Shown here piece by piece: positions 1-6,012 of a stretch of 15,499 nucleotides of DNA; within the stretch, counting starts at the first letter, position 1; each line of letters begins with the position of its first letter. The stretch lies in contig DKEU01000081.1 in NCBI GenBank assembly GCA_002452635.1, positions 1 through 15,499 on the forward strand, in the 5' to 3' direction. Source of the DNA: Desulfovibrionaceae bacterium UBA6814 (GTDB taxonomy: Bacteria > Desulfobacterota > Desulfovibrionia > Desulfovibrionales > Desulfovibrionaceae). Under the pieces are notes generated by a model that saw only the letters and a program-made list of their open reading frames with translations, did no database searches and had not been told where the DNA came from. A program made the position numbers and the translations under genes.

Positions 1-2
1 CC

Positions 3-179
3 AACCTGCAGATCCAGGCCGAAAACATGCAGGCTGCCGAGTCCCAGATCTCCGACGTGGACGTGGCCCTGGAGATGACCGAGTTCGTGCGGCAGCAGAT
101 CCTGTCGCAGTCCGCGGTGGCCATGCTCGCCCAGGCCAACTCGCTGCCGAGGTTGGCCATGCAGCTCTTGGGCGGCTAG
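3..179 (+). CDS. fliC: Flagellin, C-terminal fragment (5' end outside window)
   Basis: This is the last 58 codons of a gene that begins before the window; the stop is TAG. The fragment reads as a classic flagellin C-terminal D0/D1 helix: it opens with NLQIQAENMQAAESQISDVD, continues through ALEMTEFVRQQIL, and ends QANSLPRLAMQLLGG. The AAESxIxDxDxAxE pattern followed by a hydrophobic amphipathic helix and a QAN ending is characteristic of flagellins (Pfam flagellin C-terminal domain). In the filament this helix packs in the inner D0 core and is the part bound by the FliS chaperone before export, which fits the fliS gene downstream. Because only the tail is visible, total length and copy identity (fliC, flaA, flaB) cannot be decided. 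Confidence 0.93.
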   Translation, partial: NLQIQAENMQAAESQISDVDVALEMTEFVRQQILSQSAVAMLAQANSLPRLAMQLLGG

Positions 180-213
180 TCCATCCCGGCCTGACACAGG
201 CGAACCTCTGACC

Positions 214-249
214 GGAGCCGGGCCGCGGGTCTTACCCCGGCCCGGCTCC
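214..249 (+). terminator. Strong stem-loop downstream of flagellin
   Basis: A perfect 12-bp inverted repeat (214-225 pairs with 238-249, arm GGAGCCGGGCCG) encloses a 12-nt loop that can itself add a 3-bp GGG/CCC stem. It lies 34 nt after the flagellin stop. There is no T-tract after it, so it is either a non-canonical terminator or a 3' mRNA-stabilising hairpin that lets flagellin transcript accumulate above the downstream fliD message. The hairpin is seen directly; its role is inference. Confidence 0.6.
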
Positions 250-299
250 TCGCTGGAAGGCCATGCTGGCACCAGGCTTGCAGACATTCCCTCCGCAAG

Positions 300-329
300 G
301 GGCCCAACCGGGCCCGCCCGGAATTTTCT
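300..329 (+). terminator. GC hairpin with short T-run upstream of fliD (attenuator or terminator candidate)
   Basis: Two mutually exclusive stems are visible: GGGCCC 300-305 with 310-315, and CCGGGC 308-313 with GCCCGG 316-321. The second is followed by AATTTTCT (322-329). With the larger stem-loop at 214-249 it gives two successive structured elements in the 167-nt flagellin-fliD gap. The T-run is only four bases, so termination would be weak at best. I see no convincing sigma28 or sigma54 promoter for fliD in this gap. Confidence 0.35.
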
Positions 330-346
330 GCCCGCAGAGGTAACGC

Positions 347-2044
347 ATGGCCGACGACATTGCGACCACCACCACGGACCTGCTCAGCTCCCAGAACAAA
401 ATCGTGTTCTCCGGCCTGGGCTCGGGAACCGACTTCGACTCCATCATCAACGCCACGGTGGAGGTCGAAAAATTCCGCATCAACCGGCTCACGGTCTGGA
501 AGGAAACCTGGCAGAACAAGGTCGACACCTTCCAGGAGCTCAACACCAAGATGCTCTCCCTCAAGACGGCCATGGAGGGCATGGACAGCATGGCCGAATT
601 CCTGGTGAAGAGCGCCACTCCGGCGGACAGCTCCGTGCTCACCGCCACGGCCTCCTCCACGGCCCAGGTGGCGGCGCACACCATCCAGGTCAACCAGCTG
701 GCCCAGAACGACGTCTGGGTGGGCTCCCACGCCTTTTCCTCGGCCACGACCACGGTGAACAACTCCGGCTCGGCCCAGACCTTCGCCTACACCTACGGCT
801 CCACCAACGTGAGCGTGGAGGTGGGCGCGGGCACCACCCTGCAGGGCCTGGTCAACGCCATCAACACCGACCCGGACAATCCCGGAGTGCGGGCCCAGGC
901 CATCAAGGTGGCGGACAACGACTACCGGCTCCAGATCTGGGGCATGGACCTGGGCGGGAGCTACCAGTTCACCGTGGGCGCGGGCACCACCCTGTCCAAC
1001 GTCAAGGCCGCGGACATGTCCGAGACCCAGAACGCCCAGAACAGCCAGGTCAAGGTGGACGGATTCCCCAGCGCCGCCGGCGCCTGGATCGAGCGCTCCT
1101 CCAACACCCTGTCCGACGTGATCGAGGGCCTGACCCTGAACCTCAAGAGCACCGGCTCCACCGCGGTGACCACCGACGTGGACAAGGAGGCGGTCAAGGA
1201 GAACGTGCGCACCTTCGTGGACAAGATCAACGAGGTGCGCCAGTACATCCTGGACATCACCAAGTTCAACTCCACCACCGAGACGGCCTCGGTCCTCACC
1301 GGCAACTACGGGGTGCAGCTCATCTCCACCCGGCTCAAGGAGCTGGTGGCGGGCAAGGGCACGGGATTCGACTACGACGACGATGCCATCTCGGTGCTCT
1401 CCCAGATCGGCATCACCACCGACGCCACCGAGGACTCGGTGACCCGGGGCCTGCTCCTGCTCGACGAGGAAATCCTGGACGAAGCCCTGGAAGCCAACCC
1501 CGACGCCCTGGCCCAACTGCTCTCCGCGGACTACGTCGGGGCGAGCAACTCCTCGGACTTCGCCTACTACTCCCACATCGACAACCTGACCAAGGCCGGC
1601 ACCTACGCCGTGGCCTACACCGTGGACGGCTCGGGCAACATCACCGGGGCCACCATCAACGGCCACGCCGCCACCGTGGACAACACCACCCACGAGATCA
1701 CCGGGGTGCACGGCTACGACGAGGGAGGCCTGGTGGTCCAGATCACCAACCTTACGGCCGGCATCTACGCCGGCGAGGTGCGGCTCAAGCAGGGCAAGGC
1801 CGGCGAACTGGCCGAGTCCCTCAAGGACCTCACCAGCTCCACCAACGGCCCCCTGCACATCCTGGAAGAGAACTACCAGGACATCATGGACAACATCGAC
1901 AAGAAGATCGAGCGCGAGGAAACCCGCATCACCGCGCTGGAGGAACACCTGCGCGAGCGCTACGCCCGGCTCGAGGCCGTGCTCGGCAACTACAACAACA
2001 TCTCCAACTCGCTCTCCAACCAGATCAGCCAGTTGGAGGACTAG
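347..2044 (+). CDS. fliD: Flagellar hook-associated protein 2 (filament cap) FliD
   Basis: The 565-residue product forms the cap at the growing filament tip, where it directs folding and insertion of exported flagellin. The N-terminal segment (residues 19-75) carries the FliD signature SGLGSGTDFDSIINATVEVE followed by a heptad-rich stretch, and the C-terminus (about 505-565) is a long coiled coil ending SNSLSNQISQLED, matching FliD_N and FliD_C at normal length for the family. A flagellin-hook-IN-like segment sits near residues 153-200. Residues about 405-480 form a beta-rich, Gly/Thr-rich insertion before the coiled coil. Export through the flagellar type III apparatus is expected and no Sec signal is seen. 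The ATG at 347 is preceded by AGAGG. fliS follows after 29 nt, so co-transcription is likely. An exact 21-nt direct repeat lies within the gene (821-841 and 974-994). Confidence 0.96.
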   Translation: MADDIATTTTDLLSSQNKIVFSGLGSGTDFDSIINATVEVEKFRINRLTVWKETWQNKVDTFQELNTKMLSLKTAMEGMDSMAEFLVKSATPADSSVLTATASSTAQVAAHTIQVNQLAQNDVWVGSHAFSSATTTVNNSGSAQTFAYTYGSTNVSVEVGAGTTLQGLVNAINTDPDNPGVRAQAIKVADNDYRLQIWGMDLGGSYQFTVGAGTTLSNVKAADMSETQNAQNSQVKVDGFPSAAGAWIERSSNTLSDVIEGLTLNLKSTGSTAVTTDVDKEAVKENVRTFVDKINEVRQYILDITKFNSTTETASVLTGNYGVQLISTRLKELVAGKGTGFDYDDDAISVLSQIGITTDATEDSVTRGLLLLDEEILDEALEANPDALAQLLSADYVGASNSSDFAYYSHIDNLTKAGTYAVAYTVDGSGNITGATINGHAATVDNTTHEITGVHGYDEGGLVVQITNLTAGIYAGEVRLKQGKAGELAESLKDLTSSTNGPLHILEENYQDIMDNIDKKIEREETRITALEEHLRERYARLEAVLGNYNNISNSLSNQISQLED

Positions 2045-2073
2045 GGCCTCCCGGGGACCTTCACGAGGACCAC

Positions 2074-2967
2074 ATGCAGAAAGCCGCTTACGCCTACCTC
2101 GCCACCCAGGTCACCACCACCGACCAGGGGGACCTCCTGCTCATGCTCTACGAGGGGGCCATCAAGTTCCTCAAGCAGGCCAAGGTCAAGATGGAGGAGC
2201 GGGACTTCGCCCAGAAGGGCATGCTCATCTCCAAGGCCCTGGACGTCATCGCCGAACTGGACAGCAGCCTGAACGCGGAAAAGGGCGGCGAGCTCGCGCA
2301 GAACCTGCACAACCTCTATTTCTACTGCAACACCCGCCTGCTCCAGGCCAACCTGCGCATGAACACCGCCCAGGTGGACGAGGTGATCCGCATCCTGGAG
2401 GCCCTCAAGGAGGCCTTCAACCAGATCTCCAACTCCAAGTTCCAGACCAAGGCCGCCTCGGTGCACGTCCCGGCCGGTGCGTCCGCCCCGGCCGGCGGGA
2501 CCGGGACGGCAGGCGGGAGCAAGCCCCAGATGTTCGCCATCGGCAAGGGTTCGGGCCCGGCCCCGGCCGCCCACGTGCTGGCCGCCACGGCCCAGGCCCA
2601 GGCCGCGGCCGCGGCGACGCCCCCGGCGTACAAGCCCCCGCAACCCGCCGCCCCGGCCGCCCCGGCCGCCCCAGTCGCACCGGGCGCACCGGGCGCACCG
2701 GGCGCGTCGGCCCAGGCCACCCGGCCCGCGCCGGTGGCCGCCCTGCGCAAGCCCGCCCCGGCCGGCCCCGCTCCCGCGGCCCCGGCCCCGACCTACAAGC
2801 CTTCCCCGGCGGCGGCCGCGCCGCAGCCGCCCGCCGCGCCGCCCGCCCAGCCCAAGCCCGCACCGGCCCAGGACGCCCAGGTCCCGCAGCCCGAGTCCCC
2901 GGCCAACCCCGAACTGGCCCGGGTCAAGGCCCTGCACCGCGCCTACGGCCGGTACGGAAACAACTAG
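2074..2967 (+). CDS. fliS: Flagellin export chaperone FliS with long Ala/Pro-rich C-terminal extension
   Basis: Residues 1-125 are a complete FliS fold: MQKAAYAYLATQVTTTDQGD, then LLLMLYEGAIKFLKQAK, then helices through VDEVIRILEALKEAFNQIS. FliS binds the flagellin C-terminus in the cytoplasm and prevents premature polymerisation. Typical FliS is about 120-140 residues; this protein has 297. The extra 170 residues (about 126-297) are low-complexity, dominated by Ala and Pro with scattered Lys, contain (GAP)3 and (AAP)3 runs, and end in a more ordinary-looking basic/aromatic peptide RVKALHRAYGRYGNN. The reading frame is continuous and the stop lies 10 nt before the next ATG, so the tail is not an obvious frameshift artefact. 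The tail function is unknown; a disordered linker carrying a C-terminal docking peptide is one possibility (inference). An SD-like GAGGA precedes the ATG. Confidence 0.93.
   Translation: MQKAAYAYLATQVTTTDQGDLLLMLYEGAIKFLKQAKVKMEERDFAQKGMLISKALDVIAELDSSLNAEKGGELAQNLHNLYFYCNTRLLQANLRMNTAQVDEVIRILEALKEAFNQISNSKFQTKAASVHVPAGASAPAGGTGTAGGSKPQMFAIGKGSGPAPAAHVLAATAQAQAAAAATPPAYKPPQPAAPAAPAAPVAPGAPGAPGASAQATRPAPVAALRKPAPAGPAPAAPAPTYKPSPAAAAPQPPAAPPAQPKPAPAQDAQVPQPESPANPELARVKALHRAYGRYGNN
2647..2703 (+). repeat. Tandem 9-nt repeats inside the fliS tail
   Basis: Three copies of GCCGCCCCG (2647-2673, the last with one mismatch) encode Ala-Ala-Pro units. After three bases come three perfect copies of GCACCGGGC (2677-2703), encoding Ala-Pro-Gly units. 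The unit length is a multiple of three, so copy-number change by slippage would lengthen or shorten the FliS tail without breaking the frame. Confidence 0.85.
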
Positions 2968-2977
2968 GAGCCGGCCC

Positions 2978-4090
2978 ATGCCCGATTCCCGGATCCGCGT
3001 GGTCCACGTGGCCAAGGGACTGGGCCTGGGCGGCACGGAAAAGACCCTCCAACTCCTGGCCACCCACCTGGACCGGACCCGCTTCGCGGTGACGGTGGTG
3101 GCCCTGGCCGACGGCCCGCGCGGCGAGATGCTGCGCGCCGCGGGCGTGCCCGTGCGCATCACCGACAACCTCTTGGGGGCCCTCCAGGCCCTGGCCCCGG
3201 ACATCATCCACCTGCACCGCGGCGGCTGGCCCGAACGGGACCTCATGCGCCCGGTGGGGCTGGCCCGGGCCAAGGCGGTGGTGGAGACCAACGTGTTCGG
3301 CCACCACGACGGGAGCCCCGCGGGCCGGGCCATCGACCTGCGCCTGTTCGTGTCCCGCTTCTGCCGCGCCCGCTACCTGGCGTCCCGCGACCTGCCCGCC
3401 GGCCATCCCGGCTCGGCCGTGCTCTACAACCCGGTGGACACCGATTTCCTGGCCGCGCCGCCCGCCCCGGCCCCGGCCCCGGGCCTGGCCGTGGGCCGGC
3501 TCTCCCGGCCCGACCCGGGCAAGTGGTCGGCCCTGGCCCTGGATATGCTCCCTCCCCTGCTGCGCCGGGTCCCGGACTGCACCTACCGCATCGTGGGACA
3601 CACCCCGCAGGCGCGGGACTGGGTGGCGAGCCGCGGACTTGCCGGCCGGGTGGAATTCTGCGACCCTCTGCCCGACGAGCCCGCCCTGGCCGGATTCCTC
3701 CATTCCCTGCGCGTGCTGGCCCACGCCAACGACGCGGGCGAGAGCTTCGGACTGGCCATAGCCGAGGCCATGGCCGCAGGGCTGCCGGTGGTCACCCACC
3801 CCTGCCCCCTGCCCCGGGACAACGCCCAACTGGAGCTGGTGGAGCACGGCCGCACCGGGCTGGTGGCGTCCACGGCCGAGGACTACGCGTCCGCCGTGGC
3901 CTGGCTCCTGGAGAACCCGGACCAGGCCCGGCGCATGGGGCTGGCCGGACAGGCCAAGGCCCGCGCCCAGTTCCGGGCCCAGGCCGTGGCCCGGAAGCTG
4001 GAAACCCTCTACCAGGACCTGTTGGCCCGCCACGCGGATGCAGCCGAAACCGATCCCGCCCCGCTCCCTCTTCGCCGCGTACACGGCTGA
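2978..4090 (+). CDS. Glycosyltransferase, GT4 (group 1) family, flagellar locus
   Basis: The 370-residue protein has the GT-B architecture of CAZy family GT4. The N-terminal Rossmann half begins IRVVHVAKGLGLGGTEKTLQ (residues 6-25), with the Gly-rich GGTE acceptor-side loop, and includes PDIIHLH (74-80). The C-terminal half holds AVGRLSRPDPGKW (171-183), a short form of the usual GRL...KG motif, and ESFGLAIAEAMAAGLPVV (255-272), whose Glu255 and Glu263 form the EX7E nucleotide-sugar motif. No signal peptide or membrane span is seen, so it is probably cytosolic and uses an NDP-sugar. The ATG at 2978 has GGAG 7 nt upstream and starts 10 nt after the fliS stop; an open frame continues upstream through fliS but is a shadow. 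Position next to flagellin, fliD and fliS suggests flagellin glycosylation, though sugar and acceptor cannot be read from sequence and a polysaccharide role is the alternative. Confidence 0.85.
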   Translation: MPDSRIRVVHVAKGLGLGGTEKTLQLLATHLDRTRFAVTVVALADGPRGEMLRAAGVPVRITDNLLGALQALAPDIIHLHRGGWPERDLMRPVGLARAKAVVETNVFGHHDGSPAGRAIDLRLFVSRFCRARYLASRDLPAGHPGSAVLYNPVDTDFLAAPPAPAPAPGLAVGRLSRPDPGKWSALALDMLPPLLRRVPDCTYRIVGHTPQARDWVASRGLAGRVEFCDPLPDEPALAGFLHSLRVLAHANDAGESFGLAIAEAMAAGLPVVTHPCPLPRDNAQLELVEHGRTGLVASTAEDYASAVAWLLENPDQARRMGLAGQAKARAQFRAQAVARKLETLYQDLLARHADAAETDPAPLPLRRVHG

Positions 4091-5261
4091 GGTCCTGCGC
4101 TACCACCTGCCCTCCCCGGCCGGGGGGCCGTCCCTGCCGCCGGAACCGAACCCCGACCGGGCCAAGGAGAACCTGCTGCGCGCCCTGCGCATCTGGAAGC
4201 ACGCCCGCAAGCCGCACCTGGCGCTGCTCGGCCTGGGCTCGGGCCGCCTGGCCTGCGACCTGGCCTCCCGCCTGCCCGCCGGGGTGGACCTGGCCGCCTG
4301 CTCCCTGCGGCCCGAGGCCGTTCGCGCCCTGGCCGCGGCCGGCAACCTGGCCGAACTCACGGCCAGCCCCCGGGCCGCGGTGCTGGCCGACTCCTCGCCC
4401 TGGGCCCTGTTCTGCCTCTGGATCCTGGCCGGCCTGCGGCCCGCCGACACCCTGGTCCTGCCCAACCCCGAGTCCCCGGACCAGGACACCTACCGCCCCC
4501 TGCTCTCGGCCTTCGCCGGAGCCAAGCCCCTGGCCGGGGAGCCGGCCGGCCCGGCGCCCGCCCTGACCCTGGCCGCCATCCTGGCCCCGGAAGACCCGGG
4601 CCTGCCCCAGTTCTTCGCCCAGGTCCCGGCCGGCCTGGCCGGGGCCGCGGCCCTCTGGGACGCGGACGCGCCTCCGGCCGCCCCGCCCCCCTGCGCCGTG
4701 CCGGTGCGCCACATGGCCCGGCCCCTGCACAAGGATTTCGCGGCCCAGCGCAACGCGCTCCTGGCCACCCTGGCCCCGGGTTGGACCCTGGTCCTGGACG
4801 CGGACGAACGCCTGGCCCCGGAGACCTGGGCCCTGCTCCCGGGCCTGGCCGCCCGGGCCGAGGCGAGCGGGGTCGCGGCCCTGGCCCTGCCCCGCCTCAC
4901 CCTCTACCCGGACCCGGAGCACGCGCTGGCCGGGTTCGGCCTGTGGCCCGACCTCCAGGTGCGGCTGTTCCGCAACTCCCCGGGCCTGCGCTACGAGCGG
5001 CCGGTGCACGAGCGCCTGGTGGGGCTGGCCGGCCCCACGGCCCTGAGCCTGGGCACTCCCATCCTCCACCTCAACCGGATGCTCAAGACCCCGGAGGACA
5101 CCCGGCGCAAGCTGGCCGCGTTCGACGAGGCCTCGGGGCACGCCCTGCGCCACACCCTGTCCGACGACTACCCCCGCCTGCCCACCGCCGCCTTCCCCCT
5201 GGCCCGCACCCCGCAGGAAGCCCGGGACCTGTGCCTCATCCCCGGCGGCGGCGGGGTGTAG
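4038..5261 (+). CDS. Two-domain protein with divergent GT2-like glycosyltransferase domain
   Basis: The C-terminal part (about 175-345) resembles a GT2/GT-A glycosyltransferase: a first strand LTLAAILAPEDPGLPQF, then HKDFAAQRNALLATLAPGWT (residues 231-250), the metal-binding-type LVLDADERL (251-259, Asp-Ala-Asp), and LWPDLQVRLFRN...RPVHERL (302-327), a block common in WaaE/SunS-like GT2 proteins. The usual Asn-Glu pair of the first loop is replaced by Pro-Glu-Asp. Residues 1-170 are unrelated to GT2 and contain a Rossmann-like HLALLGLGSGRLACDLASRL stretch (60-79); I do not recognise this domain. The start overlaps the preceding glycosyltransferase gene by 53 nt and lacks a clear SD, suggesting translational coupling. 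No later ATG or GTG start looks better. The last base of the TAG stop is also the first base of a repeat-like element. A role in modifying flagellin is inferred from context only. Confidence 0.72.
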   Translation: MQPKPIPPRSLFAAYTAEVLRYHLPSPAGGPSLPPEPNPDRAKENLLRALRIWKHARKPHLALLGLGSGRLACDLASRLPAGVDLAACSLRPEAVRALAAAGNLAELTASPRAAVLADSSPWALFCLWILAGLRPADTLVLPNPESPDQDTYRPLLSAFAGAKPLAGEPAGPAPALTLAAILAPEDPGLPQFFAQVPAGLAGAAALWDADAPPAAPPPCAVPVRHMARPLHKDFAAQRNALLATLAPGWTLVLDADERLAPETWALLPGLAARAEASGVAALALPRLTLYPDPEHALAGFGLWPDLQVRLFRNSPGLRYERPVHERLVGLAGPTALSLGTPILHLNRMLKTPEDTRRKLAAFDEASGHALRHTLSDDYPRLPTAAFPLARTPQEARDLCLIPGGGGV

Positions 5262-5436
5262 CAGGCCGTTGAAAATCCCGCGATGGCGGCGTTGCTGCGA
5301 ACCCGCCAAACCCTCACGTATTTGCAATACAGCGCTGCTCTCTTGCGCCGTAGCGCTCGAAGACTCGCTGACGGCTCAAGGCCTTCGGCCTTGGCGGATT
5401 CTTGCGCCTTGCCCTCGCGATTTTTGAACGACCTGC
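5261..5436. repeat. Non-coding repeat-like element with imperfect terminal inverted repeats
   Basis: The left end GCAGGCCGTTGAAAAT (5261-5276) and the right end ATTTTTGAACGACCTGC (5420-5436) are imperfect inverted copies; the similarity continues inward for about 50 bases (CGCGA-GGC, then CCGCCAA), so the 176-bp unit is roughly palindromic overall. An internal perfect hairpin (CAAGGCC 5377-5383 with GGCCTTG 5387-5393, loop TTC) sits in the right half. Base composition is visibly less GC-biased than the flanking genes. No convincing coding frame or start signal occurs here. I recall similar GCAGGYCGTT...-ended intergenic repeats in Desulfovibrio-type genomes, but this needs a genome search; a REP/MITE-like dispersed element is the best guess. 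The class is inferred. Confidence 0.6.
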
Positions 5437-5443
5437 GAAGAAT

Positions 5444-5475
5444 AAAAAAAGCGCGCCCCGGGGGGCGCGCTTTTT
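5444..5475. terminator. Bidirectional intrinsic terminator between the flagellar block and the HU gene
   Basis: A7 (5444-5450), a perfect 9-bp stem GCGCGCCCC (5451-5459) with GGGGCGCGC (5462-5470), and T5 (5471-5475). The A-tract on one side and T-tract on the other give a canonical rho-independent terminator on both strands, serving the plus-strand glycosyltransferase gene and the minus-strand HU gene that converge here. Confidence 0.92.
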
Positions 5476-5493
5476 CACCATGTTCGGCAGCGG

Positions 5494-5769
5494 CTAGTTC
5501 ACCGCCTCCTTGAGATTCTTGCCCGCAGTGAATTTCACCGTGCGGGTGGCGTCGATCTTTATCTCCTCGCCGGTACGCGGGTTGCGGCCCTTGCGCGCCG
5601 CGCGCTGCACCACCCGGAAGGAACCGAAGCCCTGCAGGGTCACGTGCTCCCCCTTGCCCAGGGTGTTTACCACCTCGTCCATGAGCGAGGCCACGGCGCG
5701 GCCCACGGCGGCCTTGGACAGACGTCCGTTCTTGGTCATGATGGTGGCGATAAGATCCGTCTTGTTCAT
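5494..5769 (-). CDS. hup: HU-family DNA-binding protein
   Basis: The 91-residue product has full family length. It begins MNKTDLIATIMTKNGRLSKA (helical dimer body, 1-38), continues with GEHVTLQGFGSFRVVQRAAR (40-59), and has the DNA-binding beta-arm with the HU/IHF signature GRNPRTGEEIKI (61-72). The end TVKFTAGKNLKEAVN is typical of HU. It bends and compacts DNA non-specifically as a dimer; the sequence looks more like HU than IHF, though paralogue identity within the genome cannot be told. The start at 5769 is set by a good SD (GGAAAGGAG) just upstream; the open frame reaches 5826 but the extra residues do not resemble HU. The gene is monocistronic, closed by the strong terminator at 5444-5475. 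Confidence 0.96.
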   Translation of the reverse strand: MNKTDLIATIMTKNGRLSKAAVGRAVASLMDEVVNTLGKGEHVTLQGFGSFRVVQRAARKGRNPRTGEEIKIDATRTVKFTAGKNLKEAVN

Positions 5770-5887
5770 TCCCGTCACTCCTTTCCGTATCCCGTTGTCC
5801 AACCTCGCCTTTCCGACCCCAGGCAAGAGGGGCCGGCTGGCGATTTTCCCCTCAATCGGTCGAAACCCCCTGGTACAGGGTCAATCC

Positions 5888-5925
5888 GGAGATATTATGT
5901 CTCCCAAGGGGCGGCAGGAGTCCAT
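5888..5925 (-). promoter_or_regulatory. Candidate promoter/operator region of the HU gene
   Basis: On the minus strand, CATAAT (5894-5899, five of six matches to the -10 consensus) lies 19 nt after TGGACT (5919-5924), a moderate -35. The -10 box is embedded in a 17-bp near-palindrome, GGAGATATTATGTCTCC (5888-5904, one mismatched pair around a central T), a plausible operator. The predicted transcript would have an approximately 120-nt leader before the HU start. The spacing is longer than ideal, so the assignment is tentative. Confidence 0.4.
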
Positions 5926-6012
5926 AGGGCGGAGGAGCAAAGTGCCGGGGGTTTCTCCCGAGTTTTCTGGGGGAATCCCCCGAGCGGCAGGAAAAGGAAG
6001 ACCGGGTCCGGG

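Noticed and set aside
176..1948. 590-codon open frame on the minus strand opposite fliD
   Set aside because: High-GC shadow: no family resemblance, Val/Gly/His-rich composition, and it lies opposite a clear fliD. The same applies to the long minus-strand frames at 2041-3333, 2924-4084, 3792-5327, 6854-8257, 12136-13983 and 13238-15307.
2647..2703. Short tandem repeats as a CRISPR-like array
   Set aside because: The units are 9 nt, contiguous without spacers, and encode Ala/Pro/Gly repeats within fliS.
2477..2977. Upstream extension of the GT4 frame through fliS
   Set aside because: The extension is Arg/Pro-rich antisense-like sequence in another frame of fliS; the ATG at 2978 has a good ribosome site and starts the recognisable GT4 domain.
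5283..5513. 76-codon plus-strand ORF across the repeat element and terminator
   Set aside because: It runs through an intrinsic terminator and into the HU gene 3' end, has no ribosome site, and lies within a palindromic non-coding element.
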